Assembly (NCBI GenBank): GCA_043718225.1
Contig: JAYSWD010000012.1
Span: 1 to 28,365, forward strand
Direction: 5' to 3'
Length of the DNA stretch: 28,365 bases
Origin: Multiplicimicrobium sp043718225
GTDB taxonomy: Bacteria > Omnitrophota > Omnitrophia > Omnitrophales > Aquincolibacteriaceae
Shown one piece after another: positions 18,701 to 27,700 of this stretch. The position numbers and the translations under genes are program-made. Position 1 is the stretch's first letter. The number at the start of each line of letters is the position of its first letter. The notes under the pieces are model-generated. The model saw only the letters and a list, made by a program, of their open reading frames with translations, ran no database searches and was not told the DNA's origin.

Positions 18701-21700
18701 AAGCCCGGTAAGACGCAAAGTGTCCGCTAGATTTGCCATAGCTTTTGAAAATTGAAAATGCTTATTAATTAAGGCCAGCAAATCGTTCTCCGCGTCTGCG
18801 GCATAAATTTGAGCTGTTTCCATTGTTACGGAACGCTGGGTATTCGGATTTTCTTTGACGCGCCGATAATCGCCGGCTGCTTTGACGGCTTGAATGCTCG
18901 ATTCGTAGGCAGCTGCAGCCGCCCTGGCAAGGCGGTAGCGATTGTTCAAAAATGAAATATATTCATCTAAAGCACGAACTTGCAGTTCGCGAAGCTTAGG
19001 ATCTGTCTGCTTCTGAGTCAATTCACGTTTAGCTTTTTCAACAGCATGTAGCGCGGCTTTTTCCTGGGCGACAAGATGAAGCTTGACCTGAATACTCGCG
19101 TCAGGTTGAGGATATTCCAGCCGAACCCCAATTTGTGATTCAAACCACCGGCGGCTTAAAGCTTGGCGTTCTTTGTTTTCAGCGATGCGTATATTCTGGA
19201 CTATCGACTTAAAAATTGGGTTTTCTGAAGCCTGACTCAAAAGCTTATCCACAAGATCATTCGCCATCGATTGGCCATTCAAAACATTCTCAAATACTCC
19301 TTGCTGTGGCACATCAATTTGAAGATCCAGCGGCAGATTCGCTTCTTTCTTAAAAAGTTGCGCAGCAATTTCTAAATCGCCTTGCGCGGTTTTTACCTCA
19401 ACTTCCGTGCGATCGCGTTCATTTTTAGCAGCAGGTTGATCCTCCGGGTGAGCGCTCTTGGCCGCGGCATCGCGCAGCTTGAACTGATCGGCACGATTCT
19501 GGAAATACATTTGCGCATGCAAAACATCCTGCCACCGCAAATAAATCATGCGCTTTTTAAAATCACTCAAAAACTCGAGATCATATCCCGCTTGTTTCGC
19601 GCGCTCGGCATATTGCCGAAATTGGCGGTCATACAAAGACTCAAGCGGATCAAAAGTAAAGCGAATCCCCATATTAAGGGAGTCTGCTGAATGGCCAATG
19701 AGCGGCAATTGAAAAATTTCCGCATGAGCAGTCATATGTCTTGTGAAGCGCGTGTTGTCCTGAACATCTCTTAAGGCGGTAGCGATGTCTAAATTGGAAC
19801 GCGCGACATAGTCATCGGCGGAAGCAATTAGCTGTCCTAAAACTTTCCCGTTCACAGCTAAAGTCCCGCTCCCTTTTCCGTCACGAGCTCTCACGCGCCC
19901 CAGGCGGTCTAAATCAGTGCCGTTCAAAAACGACTTAGCCGGCGCAATTTTGTCTACCACAACGCTTTCAAAGGCCCGCAGAATATTCTGGTTTGTAAGC
20001 TGGATGATCCAGTTGTCCGATTGGACGCCTTCATTGGTTGCCAAAATCGACCTTTGTAACTCGGGCGATCCTGATCGGGCATATTTACCTTCCGCTTTCG
20101 GCGCAATGTCGGCTGCATCTTTGCGGAGCGCTTCAACCTGTTGTTTTGCGCGGCCTTCCTGAAGAGCGGTGTTTTCAATTTGTTTTGATAAAACAGTTTT
20201 CTGCAAGCGTTGGCGCGTAGAAAAGTCAACCATTTCGCCGAAAGCTTTGCGGAAGTTTGCTTTTGAAATCTCAATATTCATTTGGCGGTCAGCACTGAAA
20301 TGGCCTGAGAATAACGCATAGCCGGCCGAACCGCCTTCACCGACTCCGCTTATAAAAGGCAAAAGTATTGAAAGCTCACGGTCAGAAACTTCATCCGCAA
20401 GCTGGATTGCAGACCAGCCTAGCCGCACACGGTGACTTGCTATAGCTTGATCAATATTGGCTAAGGCGCCGCTTGATCCAAAAACTGAACGAACCGCGGA
20501 AGGTAAGCGATTTCGAATCACTCTTAAAATTTCATCTGGATTAATTGAACGGGCAAATTCATCAATCGCCCTCGGAAGATCATCAATGTCCGGCTGCGCG
20601 CGCCGGTTGTCGAATTTGTCGTCGGCATCATGTCCCAAGAGAATCATATACCTGCCCTGCGCCGCTTTCTCTTCCTGCCGTAAACTCAAAACCGCTTGAC
20701 GGAAAAAAGAACGTTTGATTTGAGCCCATGAAATGTTCCTTTCCTGCTCGATAATCTGATCCGTACGCGAAGCTAAATCAACCTGATCACTTTCTTTAAT
20801 TTTCTCAATGTCAGCGCGAAGATTTTCAATCACACGCCCTTCATCCTCCGCCAATTTTTCATTCTGTTTGATACGAATAGGAATTTGGCGCAAAAATTGT
20901 TCGGCAATAACAACTTCTTTAACATGGTCACGCGTGTGAGCTGCCTGTAAATATCCCGACTCCGCAATCGCCTGAAACAGAAAGTCAATTTGGCCGGCAT
21001 ATTTTTGATTAATTTTAAACGAGTTAAAAATCCCCGCGCCTGAAGTACCCGGGATCAACCCCAAAATATCGAATCCGCCTTGAGTCAAAGAAGATGAACT
21101 CAAAGGCGCGCGCTTGCTTTGAGCCTTAACGGTAACAACTGTTTTGCCATCGCTCGCGCTCGAAACATTTAACAGGCCAAGATTTTTAGCAATTTCTTCT
21201 TTGGTCAGCTTCATTGCCTCTATATCTTGCGCTGCTTCGCGTTTTTGGTCCGGAGTAGTCTTGGAAGAACTCAGTGTTTGCTGCGCTTTTGACACTGCTT
21301 GGTCAATATCTACCAGCTGCTGTTTCCAAACATCAAGCAAAACAGCCGGAACATATTCCTTCAGCGCGGCATGTTTTTGTTTGTTGATTGACGCGATTTC
21401 TTTGCGAATCACTTCGGCATATCTCGGTTTGGCCCGGAAAATATCACCTATGCGTTCTAAACCGGATCGATCCTGCGGATTGATGGCTCGTTCGAGTTCA
21501 ACATACAGACGTCTTTCCCTTTCCTGTAATTCATACAAGCCCCATGTAGAGGAATTATTTTTATCAAAACCTTTATTTCGCAGTTTTGAAAAATCATTGC
21601 CTCCGCCAAATTTCTTCCCGGATTTAATAAGAGCATCAATCAGCCTCTCGGCCAACTCATGCTGCTTCATGCGCTCAAGTTCAACCGTCAAACTGCGGCC

Positions 21701-24700
21701 ATTTGCCAAGTCCTTTTGCCAGGATTCGGATTTAATAACCACGGGTTTAGAAGCATATTGTTTTTCAAGCGAGCTAAATACTTCCGCATCAAAACGTCCG
21801 GATTTCTGATCCGCTTCAAACTGGGCGGCTGTTTCGCCCACCGAAAGCGTCAGACGCCCAAGTTCATTTTCCACCTGCGCCTGCGTATTATGCGCTTCCT
21901 GCAATTGACTCATGGCCAAGCGGTACTCACTAATCGCCGAAGCCAAACGCCTTGACCAGCCTTCCTCGCTTACAAAGCGATCTATTTCAGTTGTACCATC
22001 TCTTCCGGCTTTGATAACTCCGACACTGGCGCGCGCAATTTCGAAGCGGCGGGTTGCTTCATCGACACTCGCTTCAACAGATTGCGACCGGGATTTTAAA
22101 TCGTTGATTTTGGCTTTTTGCGCCTGAACAGCCTGATAATGCAGCAAACCATTCCGCACAGCCTCGGCCGCGTACACGCCCGGTGCAATCTGCTCCCCTT
22201 TTTCGAATCGAATCGGAACAGCGTAATCAAAGCCGCCGAAGTTATAAAAAATGCGCGCGTTAAAAACAAGCGTCGTTTTGCGGCTTAGTTGGTCATAAAG
22301 CCGGTCCAGCGCGTTGCGAGCATAGCGCGCGCGCGCAGACTGTAAATCCAAAGAAATAGCTCCAAGCTCGGCGGGAATTTTCGCCTCTTTGTCGGCATCC
22401 AAAACATACCGGCGATAATCACCAGGGCTTGCCCACTTAGGCTTAGGCCCCGCGGTGACGGAATCAGCTAAGCCAATGGCATTGCGTGCCATGCCAATAA
22501 GCAGTCCGATGCGCCTTAAAATATCAGCTTTTTCAATTTGGCGGTCATCAAGCGAAAGCTGATCATCCGCGACTGAGCGTTTCATCGAAATTTTAGCGTC
22601 ATGGTCAACGGGGTGATCCGGGTCCGCACGATCCTTTGCTACCTGCGCTAGGGTTTTACCATCGGCGCCTTTTTCTTCAGTTAAAATAGCAAGAACTTGC
22701 TGATCCGATTGCTCAAGCTTGACAGCACGATGATAATTTGCCAAATGCAATCCGGATTCTCTTATAACATCCGCAATTTCTTGTTGTAACGCCAGATTGA
22801 ACTCTCTTTGAATGGCGCCAATCTTCTTTTTTTGGTCTCCGGAAAGTTCGCGGCTAACTCCTTTTGCGCCATCAACTATATATTTTTTAAACTCCACGCC
22901 CACACTATAACCAAAATAATCTTGAAAATTTGTTCCGGCACGCGCAACAACACTCAATTGTAGGCCGCGCAAACTATTCTGATGTTTTGCCGCGAGTTCC
23001 GCAATTTTCTTTGCTGCAGCGCCCATTCTCAGACGATTTGCCACAGCTAACTGTAAAACCTGCTCTGCTGTCAGTTTTTTCATGGTCGGATCAACATCGG
23101 CCACCGGAATAAGCGCCGGATTTTTTTCATCGGGCTTAGTTTCTTCTTTCACTTTAGCGTGATAAGCAACGATCGCGATGTTAAATGCTCGGCTGAGAAG
23201 CTCTATTTCTTCCATTGTTAAATTCGCATGCTTCGAATCTTTAAACACATCAGACAAAGCTTGCTTATAAATGCCATCTTCTAAAGTGCGGAGATAGATC
23301 ATTCGGTTTTCGATCGCGGTAATTTCGGTTTCGTAGCGGAGTTGTTCCGACACCAAACTCATTTGCATGGGAGCAAATCCCATCACGCCCGTATTGGCTG
23401 TTTGCATGATGCCCAATTTAGAAAAATAGGCGACATTTGCCATGTGGCGGTCAAGAGCCGCCTTTAAAGCTTGTTCGGGGGTCATTTCAGGCAAAAAAGC
23501 GCCTAAATTTTTTGCGCGCTGAGTCACAAGTTTGATAAATTCTGCGACTTTCTCCCTATCAGTCGTGGCTAAATTAGCCGCTATATCGCGCAAATTTTTG
23601 CCGCCCGCGGCAATATCGCCATTGTCTTTGGCAATCGTCAACCAGCTCACCATTTGATCTTGGTAGAAAGTGAGAAGGCCGGCCTCAAACTCCTTTTCTT
23701 GATCACGCAATTTAACTTTGAGATTCGCCGCCTGAATTTCTGCATTAGGCGCCATTACCTCCGCCAGTCGGGCTGCAATGGTTGCCGCATCAGCCATTTG
23801 AAAGCCGCCATCACCTTGGGTGAGGGTTGGAAAATAAGCAACTTGAAAAAAGGAAGATAAATCGACCTGCGATTCTTGCGGGGCAGTATTTGCAGCCACC
23901 GAAGACTGGGTCGCCGCGGCCTTTGCAAGAGCTGTCTGAATTGCTACAGGGCTAACCCGGTTACCATCCTGAGAAGCTAAGTGCGGATGATTTACCAAAT
24001 TAAGGCTACTCGCCGGTATCGGTTTTCCATTCGTGTCAACCGCAGGAGGAACGATTAACAAATCCAAACCGGTGAGATTGATTGATTTTCTTGCATTGCG
24101 CTCACCCGTTTCAAAATCAATTCCGGTGTATAACTGAGGGAAATAAAAATCGGCAATATGCGGCTCGCCCTTATTCACCTTATCAAAGTATTTGCCGTCC
24201 GGCTGTCCCCATCCGCCCAATCTGTCACGCACCACCGCCGCATAAATAATACCGCGGCCGGGTACTTTAATACCCGTGAATGCGCCATTTTTATCTTTAA
24301 AATAAATCTTTGCATCGAGAGGTATTGGAGCTTGGCCTTTTCTAAAAAAACTAGAATTAACTCCGAGCGTAGCCGCTGTGGTATAAATACCGTCTCCTGG
24401 AGGATGCGCGCGATCGCCAAGCGCCGTAACATCCTGCAAGGACGCGAGCCACTTTCCATTTACGCTCTTAATTTGAATTGCCTGCCACGAATCTTTGTTT
24501 ACTTTTAATTCAACTGCAAAATCGTTTTCCAATTCTTTTTGGGTTGGCGCGTGACTATAAGCCAATATTTTCCCTTTGTAGGGATCGGGAACTTCAACAA
24601 TTTTTCCTTCTTCGTCTTTATCGTAATCATTTGACATTCCATAAGTAGTTCCTTTTGTTCCCGAAACGTCACGCGCCCCATCTATTTGCGCCGGAGTTAA

Positions 24701-27700
24701 ACTCGCCAAGTCCGCTTGAATCTTAGCCAATACGTCATTCGGCATAGAAGAAAAAACATATTGTTTTGCTCCGATATCCTCGAAAACACGAACAACACTT
24801 GAGAGCTCTTCGGGCGCATCTAGCGGCGGCGCGATTTCTGGTGCCGGACCTATCCTAACTATGCGAGATGGCGTTGGAATAGTCCCGTCAGTGATGGCGG
24901 GTTGCGCAGCTTCTTCAGCTCCAATTATTTTAGGCGTTGCAGTAGAATTTGCGGGTGCTGGCACGCCCGGTTGAGCGGCTACCGCGGGATCTTGCTTTGC
25001 AAGCCATTCGACATCCGAAACATAAAACTGACCATTTGCCTGATAAACGACTGAGAAAGCTCCGGATTTTTGTTCTTCCGCTGAAATGGGATGAATGGGC
25101 ATCCATTTTCCATTATTCATTTCTAAAGTGAAAAGCTTCTCTTCGGCTTTGGATGATGGTTGAACGGGTTTAATTGTAGCCCCGGTTACATCAATTATCT
25201 GAGTGACAACCGGCTCCTCAATTCCCGGACCAGCGGCCGCAATTTCTCTCTCGGGCAGCGGCGGTAAAGGTTTTTCGAACGCTGACGTGTCTGCCGGCAT
25301 GCCAGGTTGAGGTGTTGCTTCAGCGCGGTAGCCTCTTGTTCTCGGGGGCGCTTTACTCGGAGCTTTTTTTACTTCAGGGTCTTTTACTTTATTTGCCTTC
25401 GCCGCAGCTGCCTCTCTGGCATCAATCTCTTTTCTAGAGGCTTCACGAGCGGCAGCGATCAAAGCATCATTCTTCAATTTTCGAGCGTCATTCTTCGCTT
25501 TCGCGGCTGAAACTCCTTCATTAAATGCTGCGTCAGACTTTTGCTTAAGCGCCTTCAAAGCATTATTCTTCTGCTCATCTGGTAGCGATTTTGATAAGCG
25601 CGCAACCTTTACATACCATTTTTTATCCTCTAACGAATAATAAACATCCGAATCCGTCCGTTTAAGGCCCATCACGTTAACATCTTCAAGTGTTACTTGC
25701 TTCAATAACACTTTCTCTCTGTTGACAGAAGGCACGCGGCCTACGTTTGCGTTGACATATATGTTTTCCGAAGCCCGGTCATACCCGCCGCTCATCGGAG
25801 GCTGTGCGGGACTTTGCTGCGCATCCTTCAGTTCGGGGCCCAAAACAAAAGCAAACCCAGGAATGTAATAGGGTTTCTCTTGCTCATAGCCATGTGCATC
25901 TTTAACCACTTCGCGCGAAGGCGACACTGATGAAAGCTCACCATTGACAAACAAATAGAAATAAATCGACCCAGCACCAACTTCATTTTTTGATGCGCCG
26001 CGTCCAACTATTCTCATAGTAAGAATATCCTTCAGGATGTTGGTAGGGGGAGGCATTAGTTTTGCTAGCTCATTTTCTTGCCACCGCTTTTCGATTTCGG
26101 CGTTTAGCCGAGTGCTAAATTCGTTGAAAAGCAAAACAGGGTCGTTAAGCTCACCGCCAATGGCAATTCTTTTCTGCATTCGATTCGCGGCATCTTGGAA
26201 AAATTTTATGACACCCGGCGGCAAACTTTTAGCTTCGTTCATAATGATGGCAACTTTTACTTTCACCTCAAATGCCGGATACAACTTATCAAAATCGCCT
26301 TTATTTACCTTATCAGCTGCCTCTCGCAGAGATTTTATGGTGCCGGGCGAAAGAAATTTTAATTTGGGATCTTTGGGATCAATAAACGCACGTGCCGGAG
26401 CTATCGCTTCTGTTGCCACGGCAGGCTTTGTACTTTCCGTCGCCGGTGTCACAACAGCATCCGGTTGTGCAGGCATTCCGGGGACAGCAAGCTTTGTTGC
26501 CTCATTTGGCGCTGATTCAGCGGGTTTGGCCGGAGCAGGCACTGTAGCAATAGGTTCCGCGGGTTTGGTCGGCGGCACAACTTCCGCGGGTTTTGGCATT
26601 GTTTTTTCAGGTGCTGCAACAGTCGCTGGTTCGGTTGGAGGTACTGGAGTTTCAGATTTTACAGCAGCCACTGGTTTCGCAGATGCTTCAGATATTACCG
26701 TTGGGGGTTTTGCGGCAGTTTGTTTCTTTGCGCCCGTCAGCTCAGCCACACCGTTTGCGAGATTTTGATTAGTGAAAATATCGCGCATAACCGTTCCAAA
26801 GTTTCCTTCAACAACCCCCGCGGGCTTAACAATATCCCCGCCCTTTCTTATTTCCAGGTCACGATAGGCTTCAAGTTTTGCTAAAGCCTCTTTAAGAGCC
26901 GGGGTTCCTTTGGCACGAATCAAATCAGCCGCATTCAAAATAGCATTTTGAAAGTTAAGATAGGCGGTTTCTCCCGGCTGTTGCCATCCATACCTGACCG
27001 CAAGAGCATCATTGGTACCAAAAATATCGGGATGTGCTCGAAAAATTTCTGCCAAAATTTCGAAAGATTTCTGAAATGCGCTGATTTTTTGGTCGGCCGC
27101 CTCATCAATGGCTGCTTGTGGCGCAACAGGCTGTTGCTTTTCGTTAGCAATCAAAGCGACATCACCGGGCAAAGTATTTAAAGCTGTCTTTGTCAAACCC
27201 TTATAGATGCCGGTAGCAGCATTTGTTTTGGAATCTACAAGACGCGGGCCCTTAACAATTCCCAAATCAAGCGCGCGGTTCCAATTTTTTTGAAATTCCA
27301 GAATCGCGGCGGATTCTATTTCCATGTCCCGCCCGGGACCAGTTCTATCCTTGACTCGTCCTGTACTAACAAAACCTTTGAGTTTGGCGGCCGACTCGCG
27401 CAAAGCTTGCGCCGCACTAATTTGTTCCGGAGTGTGATTTGTTTCGGCTTTTTCTGTCGTACCGCGATCCGCCGTAACCTGAGAAACAAGCGCAAGAGCA
27501 AGAAGCAAGGCGCTCGACACAGACAAACTGCCAGCCTTCTTTTCCCCACGGCCTTTTGGTATGGGAGTAGCGGCTGGCTTTTCGGAACTCGGTTTCGCAC
27601 TTTCAATTTTAAGAGGCGGCAGCTTAGCTCTCTCTTCCGACGTCAAATAACTAATATCACGTACCAAAATGTAGTCGAACGATTTCCGATCGGCGCCCAG

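Noticed and set aside
21144..21809. Open frame of 221 codons on the plus strand
   Set aside because: It lies wholly inside the helical region of the giant gene and its Ser/Leu/Arg-rich composition is that of antisense of coiled-coil codons.
26037..26768. Open frame of 243 codons on the plus strand
   Set aside because: It is the complement of the Pro/Ala-rich linker of the giant gene. Its Gly/Ala/Ser/Phe-rich translation has no domain, and the minus frame is continuous through it.
27150..27330. Possible peptidoglycan-binding repeat (FQKNWNRALDLG ... GLTKTALN)
   Set aside because: It has only a loose match to PG_binding_1, lacking the DG-x-x-G core, so it is too weak to call.
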